Origin: Portulaca oleracea | Taxonomy: Eukaryota; Streptophyta; Magnoliopsida; Caryophyllales; Portulacaceae | DNA: 64,000 bases | NCBI GenBank assembly: GCA_029582165.1 | Contig: CM055869.1 | Location: 56,865,518-56,929,517, forward strand | Direction of reading: 5' to 3' | Shown: positions 1 to 10,317 of the stretch, in pieces | Numbering within the stretch: position 1 is the stretch's first letter | Layout of the letters: every line of letters starts with the position of its first letter | Notes under the pieces: generated by a model | The model's input: only the letters and a program-made list of their open reading frames with translations | Told to the model about the DNA's origin: nothing | Databases searched by the model: none | Translations under genes and position numbers: made by a program

Positions 1-374
1 TTTATAGAATTATCAAACTAGAAAAGGCAAAATATAGATATATGAATTGTTTAATGTCATTAAAATAGAATAGTGATAGCTCGAATCTATGGGAAAATAG
101 TACTTGTTTAAACAGGCCCTTTTTAGTTTTTGCTCTAAGTTTGTAATTTAATTTTCACCTGAATGATCAGTAATTTTTAACAATTAGCAAAAAATGTTGA
201 TATAAATAACAATTAGTAATTTTTAGTATATACTATTGTCAAATAATTAATATTTGGACCTCGAACACAGTACTTATTTGAAGAAATCAAGAACAAATTA
301 AGAATCTAATGAACATTTTCATAATGCCTCTCAAAGTGAGCACAATGCTAGTTCGCTTGCATTGTAAGAATATA

Positions 375-587
375 CTACCTCCGTCCCAAAATGTTTGTCC
401 TTTGACTAAATTTTGACTATTGATTACTCACAAATTACAATGAGTTACGATGCGAAATTACCATCATTAAAAAGATACATTAGTAAAGATTACAATGGCG
501 ACAATTTCTTATCGTAACTCATTGCAATTTATAAGTAATCAACGGTCAAAATTTAGTTAAATGACAAACATTTTGGAACGGAGATAG
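375..587. mobile_element. Stowaway-type MITE
   Basis: The element has terminal inverted repeats of about 25 bp. The left end starts ctacctccgtcccaaaatg and the right end is its near-perfect reverse complement. TA dinucleotides flank both sides (373-374 and 588-589). TIR sequence and TA target site are typical of Stowaway (Tc1/mariner) MITEs. No coding capacity. A second copy is at 24329-24541 as part of the large duplication. Confidence 0.85.
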
Positions 588-631
588 TACTAATCTAAAA
601 GTTTGAACAATGGGTAGGTATATTTTCATTA

Positions 632-780
632 CTACCTCCGTTTTTATTTACCTGTCACTTAGGAAATTGTGTTAAAAATTTTGCCCGTTAATATCTTGAT
701 TTGTATAATGATTTATCATACCAAATTGATGTTATTATATTCGTAATAAAAAATGCTATTAAATAAGTATAATATTATAT
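632..780. mobile_element. Stowaway-like MITE, cut by the Tat LTR
   Basis: It starts ctacctccgtttttattt after a TA and runs until the Tat LTR replaces it at 781. The intact paralogue at 24586-24821 shows the missing right half, ending in aatggagggag and TA. Confidence 0.8.
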
Positions 781-991
781 TGTAGGGCCCGCCGCCCCCC
801 GGGAGGGGCGCGGTCCCCCGCGGAGTGTCGAGTCGACGTAGGGTTGCTTATTAAACCTAGGGTGTACTTTTTCTCTTTTAAAGAAGATTTTCGGATGATG
901 GTACTTCACTTTAACTTGACCTTTATAATCTTAAACACACATGCAGATTTTAAAAAAAACCCAAAAAACAAGCAAAAAACGGTCGAACATA

Positions 992-1013
992 CTGGGATCC
1001 GCGCGGATCCCAG
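992..1013. repeat. CpG palindrome, example of a dispersed 12-bp motif
   Basis: A perfect palindrome centred on atccgcgcggat. The same 12-bp core recurs in this LTR near 1550, 1630, 1740 and 5145, in the right LTR, and in the leader near 13185, 13300 and 13400. Many one-base variants occur (for example atccgcgtggat). Each core has three CpGs. Confidence 0.85.
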
Positions 1014-1752
1014 TCCACCGTGGGCCAAAATTTTAGGGTTTTCTGTTTCAGTTCATTCGAGCCAGGGGCGAGAATCACCGTCGACCTACGAAGCGGATCG
1101 CGGCGGATCCACGACCTCGATGTGGCTGCGGTGGTTTTCGTCCCGAAGCTTGAATGAGGCTGGTAATCTGACATGTATAAAAAGAAAATAAAAATCAATT
1201 TTTTAGGTGAATACCAAAAATGGAGGAGTCGCCAGTTAGTTTTATAAAAATTAACAAAAATAGGGTTGACTCCGGTCTCGAACCGAAATTCGGATCCGGG
1301 GGTAAAGGTATCGATGTAGGGGGGTGCCCTTGCATCGTCCGCCGAAGCGGCCCTTACTAGGTCGGGTTTAAGCAAAAATTAAAAAGAAAAAAGTTGTCAC
1401 AAGGAATAATAAAAAAGTGCATGCATAAACTCAAGAAAATCAAAGATACAAAGCAAAAAGGTACATCGGGCGGGGATTATTAATCTACATTGTTACAACC
1501 GAAAGAGAAAACTGAAAAAGAAAAAAAAACTAAGGTAGAAACCTACCAAATCCGCGCGGATTTGGCAAGCCTCGAGAGATTCCCGACGTCTTCACCCAAA
1601 TTGTTTTGAACTGTGGTAGTATTACACGGAAATCCGCGCGGATTTCCTGCAGTCGACCCTCGAAGGTGTTTCTCTCAATTTTTGTTAGAATCCTTTCCGT
1701 AAACTCTTTTTTTTTCCGTCCTCTCCCCCCCCTTTCAGGATCCGCGCGGATC

Positions 1753-1762
1753 CTTTTATAGG
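1753..1762 (-). promoter_or_regulatory. TATA box in left Tat LTR
   Basis: On the minus strand this reads cctataaaag and directly precedes an atccgcgcggat palindrome. The copy in the right LTR is at 14951-14960. Its position would give a U3 of about 4.1 kb and an R-U5 of about 0.95 kb. It is a motif match only. Confidence 0.5.
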
Positions 1763-2339
1763 CAGTGGTAGGGTTAGGTTTAGGGAAATCCGCGCGGCTC
1801 CCCTGATTTCCCAGTACTAGGGCCGGCAGTTCTCCCGTTTGGCCCAGAAGCTGCAAAATCCGCGCAGATTTTCCGATTTCGATACTAGGTCCAGAAATCC
1901 GCGGATCCGCTGAATTTGGGCAGGACATTTGGCTCTAGCAAGGAAATCCAGCGGATCCGCTGGATTTGGGCCTGTGACATTTGGCTCTAATTTTGACAAA
2001 TCCGCGGATCCGTCGAATTTGGGCCCGGGACATTTTGGCTCTAGCAAGGAAATCCGCGGATCCCATCTCGAAGGGCACGAATGCGCGACTTCGCTCTGAA
2101 TTAGGGTCTGAATCCGCGCGAGTTTTATCCCGGATTGGCCCGGAATGGGCTCGTGCTGAAATGGGCTCGCTCTGCATTTTGTGTTGGGCGCATATCTGCT
2201 AAACCCACATGAACTTGGGCTACTGATGCTGTCTAATCTGATTGGCTAAATTTCGTGTCTACAGTTAGCCCCCACTTTGACTGAGTCTGGATAAGACGAA
2301 AGTCAAAGTATATATCTTGAGAAGTGTCGTAGTTAACTG

Positions 2340-2790
2340 GAGGTAGTCCAAATGTTAACTTTAATTGCTGGATGTTGTCCAGGCTTGAGCGATCCGAGGG
2401 TAGCTTGGATTTCTTGACCGGAGGTAGTCCGATGCTGATTAAATTGCTGGATGTTGTCCAGGCTTCAGGTTCCAAGGGTAGCTTGGATTTCTTGACCGGA
2501 GGTAGTCCGATGCTAGTTGAATTGCTGGATGTTGTCCAGGCTTCTGCTTCCAAGGGTAGCTTGAAAGATATCCGTAATTGTTTTGTAGCTAGCTTGATTG
2601 CTGGATATTGTCCAGGCTTGAGCTTCCAAGGGTAGCTTGGATTTCTTGACCGGAGGTAGTCCGATGCTGATTAAATTGTTGGATGTTGTCCAGGCTTCAA
2701 CTTCCAAGGGGTAGCTTGGATTTTTTGACCGGAGGTAGTCCGATGCTGGTTGAATTGCTGGATGTTGTCCAGGCTTCGTAGATTTTTCCT
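2340..2790. repeat. 78-bp tandem repeat block in left Tat LTR
   Basis: About six copies of a 78-bp unit, for example the shared word gaccggaggtagtccgatg at 2416 and 2494, exactly 78 bp apart. Since 78 is 26 codons, several frames stay open on both strands. The minus strand repeats a peptide containing AWTTSSNSTSIGLPPVKKSK and the plus strand one containing GSLDFLTGGSPMLVELLDVV. The homologous block in the right LTR is at about 15520-15870, with a different set of small deletions. Confidence 0.85.
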
Positions 2791-3199
2791 GAAAAAGAAA
2801 GAATTTGTAAGTATCTGATTTGTAAAAGATAAAATGGAAGTAAAATAAAATGAAGTAGGATAAGATAAGGAAAGAGAGAGGATATGATGCATCGCGCCGT
2901 GCTCATCTTGTAGTTTCACCCAATTTCAGGTAAATCCTGCGTGGTTCTCGGTGATTTTGAGCCATTTTGCTGAAATTTCTGCTGAAATTGTGTACAAATT
3001 CGCGCAGCTCTCTGTGGTTTTGAGCCTTTTTCTTTGCATTTCTTTGAGCTTGCTTGAGAATATGTGTTGGGTGACAAAGCTTGTTCTAGGATAGTCAAAC
3101 CCATACACACATTACCGAGTCTTGAACTTAAATCTGTTAAGTTTTGGACTTGTCTGTGTTTGAAAATGAAATCCTGAATTTTGAATTGTCAGGCCAAAA

Positions 3200-3523
3200 A
3201 TCCGCGTGACTCCATGTAATTTGGGCCAAAATCCGCGTGACGATAATTGGAGTTTAACGCCGGTCTTGTGGGCTCCCGCCTTGCAAGAACATTATCCGGG
3301 TTCCTTTCATGGGCGAGTTCATACATATGATGCTCCCAGCTCCTCTTGGAACAAGGAACCCAACACTGGAGGGTACCCACCAGATTGATCTTCTGCCTCT
3401 TGGGCGGCTGATGGATGGGATTTCTTCACTGGGCAAGATCCTGCTCCCCTGCCGGGCCGACGCTTTGGTTTCTCAGGCCCAGAATATATAGACCTGGTTT
3501 CTGACGGAGAAGATGACGATTGA
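3200..3523 (+). pseudogene. Antisense coding-like segment in left Tat LTR (first)
   Basis: Plus strand, so antisense to the retrotransposon. In the right LTR the homologous frame (16298-16597) is open for 99 codons and ends in an acidic tail, EYIDLVSDGEDDD, before the stop. The left copy has an insertion and a deletion that break the frame. The peptide is rich in Gly, Pro, Trp and Tyr. I recognise no family. Survival of an aligned frame in both LTRs suggests former coding sequence, but this is weak evidence. Confidence 0.35.
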
Positions 3524-3854
3524 ATGATTTTACATGTATAATGCTTAGACAAAAACTGTTTCGTTTATTATTTGACTCATGCAGACCATGATGCAAATGC
3601 TAACCTATTATGACTACATGCAATGCACAGACACAATAACTGAGACAAGACGTTGAGCTGTGGTCAAAACAAAAGTTGATTTCAGTAAACTTTGCCGGAA
3701 GCAAATAATTCTTGAGTACATAACAAGCCTGCTCGCAAATAAACAACTCTGGCCTTTAATTAGCCCTGCAATTTGACAAAACTGCGGGAAATTAGATGGG
3801 CTCCACTCTGACCCATATCTGTGCGAAACCGACATCGGGTCCAAATCTGCTTAC

Positions 3855-4624
3855 GTGGACCTAAAAAAGATCTTTCTGCCCTTGATTTCCTTATTCAGGA
3901 GAAGCGAACGTATTGAGAAAAAAGTTAGGGTCTTAGCCCTATGCTTATTAAGTGGGTTCTGTTTTTACCGTGGTGGCACCAATAGTGGTCTGACTTTGTT
4001 AATCAATACTAGTGAAAGCCTCCGTGGTGATCAAAATCTAGCACCAATGATACTATCATGGGCTTGGATCGAATTCGTGAAGAATCTGAAAGCGAATTTT
4101 CTTCCTTTGTAGATATGGTTGATGGAGCACACCTGCTTCTTGACGCCTTCTAAGAACGAAGCCACATTCCGGATGGCCCAATTTTGTCAACATGCCCGAA
4201 TACACGAGGAGCGCTCAACGGACAGGTGGTTGAAATGGTTTGTCAAAGAGATGGTAGTCAAGTGGCACATCACTTGGTGGAGAATAGGAGAGGTGGTCAC
4301 CGCCGATCATTGATGCCCTTTGGTGAGACTTATGGGTCTGACATATACCACCTACTACTTCGAGCCAGACGTCAAATCAGGAGAAAACAATGCATCCCTC
4401 CATTGGACTGCATTCAGCCTAATCCTAAGACACTTCCAAGGTTCGATCTTGGCAGGACTATTGGAAGAAGGACTACCCTCGCTGTTCCTATGACAGGAGG
4501 AAGCACTCATGTATCTATGGCCTATCGCCAATGGATTACGGAGAAAGATCCTGCTATTAGGAAGCAGTTAAAAGAACAGGAAGAGAAAATTAAACCCATT
4601 GGCCACCGGATCTCGCCCTCCTAG
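3855..4624 (+). pseudogene. Antisense ORF in left Tat LTR, possibly plant-mobile-domain-like
   Basis: Plus-strand coding-like DNA antisense to the element, split into two main frames: 3855-4112 (85 codons) and 4184-4624 (146 codons). The right LTR carries the same pair at 16922-17257 and 17288-17881. The first part has a hydrophobic helix-rich stretch (KKVRVLALCLLSGFCFYRGG) followed by DQNLAPMILSWAWIEFVKNL. The second contains MPFGETYGSDIYHLLLRARR and RRKQCIPP. This layout recalls the plant mobile domain, and antisense extra ORFs have been described for Tat-lineage elements. The assignment is my inference and was not tested by search. A 37-bp indel between the LTR copies falls inside the first part. 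Confidence 0.4.
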
Positions 4625-5224
4625 TACAACGCGTTTCGGGGAAAAATCTATCGGGAAGAGCAAAGAGGAAGCCCCCAGTGATTCAACCATTAAGGAGAGA
4701 TCCCGAAGTGTATCTTTACGGGAGGAAGGATCTGAACCTAAAACTAAAAAAAAAGACTGATGGACTGAAGCTGCTTTGCCCCCTTTTTTTTTTTTTTTTT
4801 TGAGATGCTGATGAACGTTCGAGTAGCAAATCGTAAATTTGCATGCTCTTTCTTTCTTTTAGATTAATAACATTTCACGATATTCCAGCATTTTCCATTA
4901 CATATGTGAAATTCCATGGACTTCTGCACATAGGAAATTTATTTCCAATCGAAATGCAAAATCCACGAGGATTTTTGCATCAAGAAAGTAACCCATAAGA
5001 ATTAAGGTTAGGCCTGGGAAAACAAAATCTGCGTGGGTCCGATCGGAACTGCTCCGACAAAATCAAGTGAGTATCCGGGTCGTTAAGTAGATCCGCGTAG
5101 ATTTTCGAAAACGAATGAGCCTAGGAAAGCCGGGGATCCGCGCGGATCTCGCCGATTGCTCTAAAATGAGTATTTTGGGTCGGATTGATAAGCGAATCGC
5201 GTGGATCCTAAGATGTTGGGACCT

Positions 5225-5650
5225 AAAAGATGCATGCGGACTTGCCCCAAAGCGCTCGAAAATATCGTGAGTATTCTGGGCTAAAGGTTCGCAAAAATCC
5301 GCGTAGATCTAATGGGGAAAACGGGCCGAATATGGTTTGAAATCCGCGTGGATTTGCCCCAAAACTGCTCCGAAAATATCGTGAGTATTTCGGGCTAAGA
5401 GTTCGCAAAATCCGCATGGATTTAATAGGGAAAACGGGCCGAATATGGTTTGAAATCCGCGTGGATTTGCCCCAAAACTGCTCCGAAAATATCGTGAGTA
5501 TTTCGGGCTAAGAGTTCGCAAAATCCGCATGGATTTAACTAGGGAACTGGGTCGAGCAAGGTCTAAATCCGCGTGGATTTGCCCCAAAACTGCTCCGAAA
5601 ATATCGTGAGTAATTCGGGCTAAAGGTTCGCAAAATCCGCATGGATTCAC
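5225..5650. repeat. 113-bp tandem repeat block in left Tat LTR
   Basis: Four copies of a 112-113 bp unit. The word ctgctccgaaaatatcgtgag is seen at 5365, 5478 and 5590, with a degenerate version near 5252. Each unit carries variants of the palindromic motif (atccgcgtggat and atccgcatggat). The right LTR has the same block at about 18330-18760. The unit is not a multiple of three and does not look coding. Confidence 0.85.
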
Positions 5651-5936
5651 CTTGGCCCGGATACTATTAAAGCCCTATAAAAGTCTTAAGCTGCATGAAT
5701 CGCGAAGAGCTCATGTTGCTTCAAGGACTAAAAACGGATAACCAAAATAAATTATCGGGAAATTTTTATTTTTTTCGGCCGGACTTTAGAAAAGCTTCCT
5801 ACGTATCCACATTACATGGAATCAGGCCATCGTAGTTCAAACGATAGTATTTAGTTGCTGACTTAATAAGTCAGTGGCTAATAACTTGGGGATAGTTGCT
5901 GGTTCTGATCACCAGTTGCTATATCCACTTTTACCC

Positions 5937-7075
5937 TTATGCATAAAACTTCTTTAGCTGATCTAAATTAGTCAGCTGAGCATACTCTTCACCCTCCAGA
6001 TCAACTAACTTCACAGCCCCTCCTGGAAGGACCTCTTTTATGATGTATGGACCTATCCAATTGGGCCTAAACTTTCCTCTCGGGTCCTGAATAGGTGCCC
6101 TTATCTCCTTCAGAACCATGTCACCCTCTCCAAGGTCTTTAAGTTTGACCTTCCTGTTAAATGCCCTGGACACACGATTCTGGTATATCTGGACATTGTG
6201 CATGGCTCTGAGTCTCCTTTCGTCGATGTTAACCAATTCCTCATACCTAGCTTTAGCCCAATCCGCTTCTGGAATCTGACTTTCCACTACAATTCGCAGT
6301 GAAGGTATTGGCACCTCTACTGGCAACACCGCTTCTACTCCGTATACCAAAGAGTAAGGAGTTGCTCCGGTGGATGTACGAATAGAAGTTCGATAGCCCC
6401 ACAAGGCGAAAGGTAACTTATCTGGCCAATCCTTATAAGTCGTGGCCATTTTCTCTATTATCCTGGTAATGTTCTTGTTAGCTGCCTCAACCGCTCCATT
6501 GGTCTGAGGCCGATATACCGAAGATCTATGATGTTGGATCTTGTATTTTGCTAACAATTCTGCTGTCTCCTTTTTAAAGTGAACTCCATTATCACTTATC
6601 AACTCATGTGGAACTCCATAACGACATATTATGTTTCTAAGTATGAACTTAGTGACGTGCTTAGAGGTCAATTTTGCATAAGATGCCGCCTCCACCCATT
6701 TTGTGAAGTAGTCAATGGCTACAAGCACATATTCATGTCCTCCTGTTCCTTTAGGAGTGATCTTCCCTATAATATCGATGCCCCATACCGAAAATGGCCA
6801 AGGCGAGGTTAAAGTCGTCAAGAATGAAGGGGGTTGGTGTTGCAAGTTCGCATAAATTTGTAATCGTGACAATCAGCTTCCATAGTTGACCAGTAGTACC
6901 CCATTCTTTGAATCTTTTTGGACAACATCCGTCCATTCATATGCGGACCACATTCTCCTCCATGAACTTCTCCCATCAAGTTCTGGGCCTCATCTTGTCC
7001 CAGGCAAAGCAAATTGATGCCCATGTCGGTTTTCTTGTACAGTTGACCTTGAATCAGGCAATACTGTGAAGCCAA
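5937..7075 (-). pseudogene. Tat integrase, frameshifted
   Basis: Integrase inserts the cDNA copy into chromosomal DNA. The N-terminal zinc-binding part lies at 6818-7075, where a His-His-Cys pattern is seen (EVHGGECGPHMNGRM, then YYWSTMEADCHDYKFMRTC), but the expected final Cys is not in the frame. The catalytic core and C-terminal part lie in another frame at 5937-6872. Core acidic residues are in WGIDIIG, ISDNGVHF and VEAANKN, the D,D-35-E arrangement. The C-terminal region ends in the usual GPYIIKEVLPGGAVKLVD-like fold and the stop is at 5937. A frameshift near 6860 separates the halves, and a further stop or frame change separates this from the RNase H frame at 7169. Non-functional as read. 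Confidence 0.9.
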
Positions 7076-7168
7076 GAGTCTAATTGCTCTTTGTGACCTC
7101 GTAGTAGAACCTCTAGGGTAAGCCCCTTTGGTGAATCTTGGTATATATCATAATACCAACAGTTGAGT

Positions 7169-9964
7169 CTACCTCACAAACCTCAAAGAGTACACATAAG
7201 CCGGTTGATCCCTTCGTTCTACGCATATAGGCATAGACACAGCTCCTCTCGGAATTTTAAGCAAGGATGACAGCTTGGCCAAGGCATCAGCTAGTTCATT
7301 ATGCTCCCGGGGTAAATAAGTGAACACTATTTGGTCGAAGTGTTCAGCTAAAACTCCCACATAAGCTTGGTATGGTACCAAAGCTTCATTCTTCACTCTC
7401 CACTTATTGGAAACTTGGTTTATTATGAGGCTTGAATCACCGAATATTCTTATGCGCTTTATGCCCATCTCCACCGCAGCTTGCATACCAGTAATGCATG
7501 CTTCATATTCAGCTACGTTGTTTGTGGCTTCGAAATCTAATTTCACCGAAATTGGAGTATGTGCTCCTTCGGGCGAAATCAAGATGATTCCTACTCCGTA
7601 TCCACTTTGGTTAGAGGCCCCGTCAAAGTACATTTCCCAAATTTCTTTCTGCGTTTGAAATATTTCCTCATCAGGAAATTCGAGTTCTTCCTCATAAGCT
7701 TCCTCTACGGGTAGTTCAGCCAGAAAATCCGCCTCCACTCTTCCTTTTACGGCCTTCTGTGGGACAAACTGTAAATCAAACTCCGACAGCATGACCATCC
7801 ATCGAGCTACCCTGCTATTGACCAATGGTTGCTCCATCAAATACTTGAGAGGGTTCATGAAAGCAGTCACATGCACTGTATGAGCAAGCATGTAGTGACG
7901 TAGTTTCCTTGTTGCCCAAACAAGAGCTAAGGACAACCTCTCAATGTTGGAGTACCGAGTCTCATATTCCAAGAACTTCTTACTTAAATAATAGATTGCT
8001 CGTTCTTCACCTTCGTGTCTCTGAGCTAGCATGGCCCCCATTGTTGTCCCTGTGATAGTTAGATATAACAATAAGGGTCTTCCAGGCGTGGGAGGCATTA
8101 AAACGGGTGGATTGGCCAAGTACTCTTTAATCTTGTCAAAAGCTGCTTGGCATTTTTCGTCCCACTCAGGCTTGACCCCCTTCTTTAGCTTCTTAAATAT
8201 AGGGTCACAGATCATGGTCAATTTTGCTATGAACCGGCTTATGTACTGTAGCCGGCCTAGGAAACCTCTTATCTCCTTTTCTGTCTTAGGCGGTGGCATT
8301 TCTCGTATCGCCTTAATTTTTGCAGGATCAACCTCGATACCCCTAGAACTTACTACAAAGCCCAACAGCTTACCCGATGTCACTCCGAAGGCACATTTCT
8401 GTGGGTTTAATCTCATTCCGTACTTTCGCAGCCTAAGGAAAAACTTTCTAAGGTTATCTAAATGTGTTTCGCGATCAACGGATTTAATAATCATATCATC
8501 CACGTAAACCTCTGCTTCCCTATGCATCATATCATGCAACAATGTGGTGGTAGTCCTTTGATAGGTTGCGCCTGCATTCTTTAACCCAAATGGCATCACT
8601 ACGTAGCAGAATGTACCCCAATGAGTGATGAATGTTGTCTTCTCCATATCCTCCTCAGACATCTTGACTTGATTATAACCCGAGTACCCATCCATGAAGG
8701 AGAGAAGGGCGTGGCCACAAGTATTGTCTACTAAGATATCAATATGGGGTAAAGGAAAGTCATCTTTCGGACTTGCTTTGTTCAAATCCCTAAAATCTAC
8801 ACACATTCGAACTCGCCCATCCTTCTTTGGAACTGGAACTACATTTGCTACCCATTGTGGATATTCCGACACCCTAATGAACCCTGCACTTAACTGCTTC
8901 TCAACCTCTTCCTTGATCTTCAAGGCCCACTCTGGTTTCATTCTCCGAAGCTTCTGTTTGACTGGTTTAGCATTAGGGTAAAGTGGTATTCTATGCTCAG
9001 CTATTTCCCTGTCTATGCCGGGCATATCTTGGTATGACCAGGCAAAGACGTCCACAAATTCTCGTAAGAGTAGAGTAAATTGTTCTTGCTCTTCGAGAGT
9101 TAAAGATTTCCCGATTTTGGTTATCTTAGGTTCCTCCGGGGTACCCAGATTCTGATTATGGTTTCTTGATTCTGACATTCGATTCTCGTGTTCCTCTACA
9201 ACCTTTAAAAGATCTTTAGGAACTTCGGGTTCGTTTACAGCATCATTATTATTTTCTTTTGAGGCAAAGCAGCTCAGAGAAGAGTCGTAAGCGAAAGAAT
9301 TCATTTTATTGAATTGAAAAACAGAAACATCAACAGATGACTTAACAGACCCTCCAGAAGTAGATGCGACAGGCTTAGTGGGCTTAAGGCCCGACTCTAA
9401 GACAGACTCTGAAAGTGGAACAGAAACAGAATGAGGACTAGACCCAGATCTATGCACAGACTCTCCTATAGCTAGAGTGAACTCCTTATCTCCATCAGCT
9501 GATATCCAGGTGATTTGTTTGTTCTCCTGGCCCCATGTTGCAATGAGCTCAGTAGGATCGAAATCCATGCTTGATAGGGCGAGGGAAAGTGCTTCCACAG
9601 ATTTCTCTTCTCTCCGCGCCTCCTGACCGAACAAAATCCCAAAGATGTTGCTCCCGGCTAGATGAGTCCAATCTAGTGGAGTCTTACTCTCCCGTGCTGG
9701 TGTGAAAAGTTCTTCTTCAAGCAGCATGCAGTCACTGAAAATTTCCAGTCCTGGAACCAAAATCCCCTTGCTTTTCAAGTAGTATGGCTCTGGAAAGCCA
9801 AAGTAAGGGAAACAATCTCCTTCTTTTATAAACTGACCATTAAGCGTGAGTGGATACGGCTTTATATTATAAAGCGGTATTGGCTCACCTCTCTTCTTGA
9901 CGATCACACCTTCTCGGCCGACCGTTGTTCTTCCTCCGTCGGAGTGTACCCCAATCCAAAACAA
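7169..9964 (-). pseudogene. Tat reverse transcriptase - RNase H - archaeal RNase H
   Basis: A 931-codon open frame, the longest in the window. Residues 1-300 are a linker typical of Tat pol. Reverse transcriptase follows from about residue 330, with VPVPKKDGRVRMCVDFRDLN, FMDGYSGYNQ, MPFGLKNAGATYQR and the catalytic YVDD near residue 487. RNase H comes next (AIYYLSKKF, ETRYSNIERLSLALVWA); its first catalytic Asp is not evident. A second, archaeal-type RNase H starts near residue 775 and keeps YFDGAS, AEYEA, GDSSL and ELADAL. The frame is intact, but it is joined to protease and integrase only through frameshifts, so the polyprotein is broken. The first Met is not a natural start. Confidence 0.92.
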
Positions 9965-10317
9965 TAGTTTCCTTTTTGAGTCAAGGGAACGGATGTGGGC
10001 CCTTGTGCTCTCCTTCCTAATGGTAAACCAGGAAAGTACCCCTGTCTCCTGAGTATGGCGTTGACTTTTCTATTGGAATAGGGATCAAAGTCCAAAGGTG
10101 CTTCGTCCTCATCCAAGGCAGCAACAATGTCAAAATGATGGAATTCCTCATCCTTAGAGTTATGTTCTACTTCCAACCTCGGCTTCTTAGAAGTAATCAT
10201 CGCGGATAACTCCTCTCCCTTGATAGTTATCACCTGACCCTTGACCGACAACTTCACCTTCTGATGCAAGGTAGACGACACCGCTCGTTGTTCATGCAAC
10301 CAAGGGCGCCCTAGCAA
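9904..10317 (-). pseudogene. Tat protease C-terminus and protease-RT linker
   Basis: A 137-codon frame starting with LGRPWLHEQRAVSSTLHQ, the conserved C-terminal strand of Tat aspartic proteases. An acidic linker follows (FDIVAALDEDEAPLDFDPYS). It overlaps the gag-protease frame at 10311-10317 and the RT frame at 9904-9964. The polyprotein therefore changes frame at both ends of this segment, most simply by two small indels. Confidence 0.85.

Larger units (their letters stand above)
1..780. repeat. Segmental duplicate, copy 1 (matches 23955-24734)
   Basis: Read base by base, this stretch matches 23955-24734 with a constant offset of 23954 and no indel that I can find. Copy 2 lies directly upstream of the minus-strand RALF-like gene at 23389-23652, so copy 1 is the 5' flank of a gene that would lie off the left edge of the window. 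The match stops exactly where the Tat LTR begins at 781. It contains one complete MITE and part of a second. It is non-coding. Confidence 0.9.
781..5905 (-). repeat. Tat element 3' LTR (U3 start missing)
   Basis: It matches 14002-19008 over its whole length. In element orientation it ends ...ccctaca at 781. At its other end homology stops at 5905, and the first 109 bp of the LTR present in the right copy (19009-19117, beginning tgtaacgcccc) are absent. Only about 31 bp separate it from the integrase stop codon, with no clear polypurine tract. The deletion therefore probably took the polypurine tract and the U3 start together. Confidence 0.85.

Noticed and set aside
1530..2202. Overlapping Arg/Ser/Pro-rich frames in the Tat LTR
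   Set aside because: They arise from repeated atccgcggatcc words; indels between the two LTRs break them.
5225..5650. Regularly spaced repeats resembling a CRISPR array
   Set aside because: Units are head-to-tail repeats of 113 bp with no unique spacers, inside a plant LTR.
5676..5684. Plus-strand TATA box (ctataaaag) in the Tat LTR as an antisense promoter for the LTR ORFs
   Set aside because: It lies downstream of those ORFs on the plus strand, so it could not drive them.
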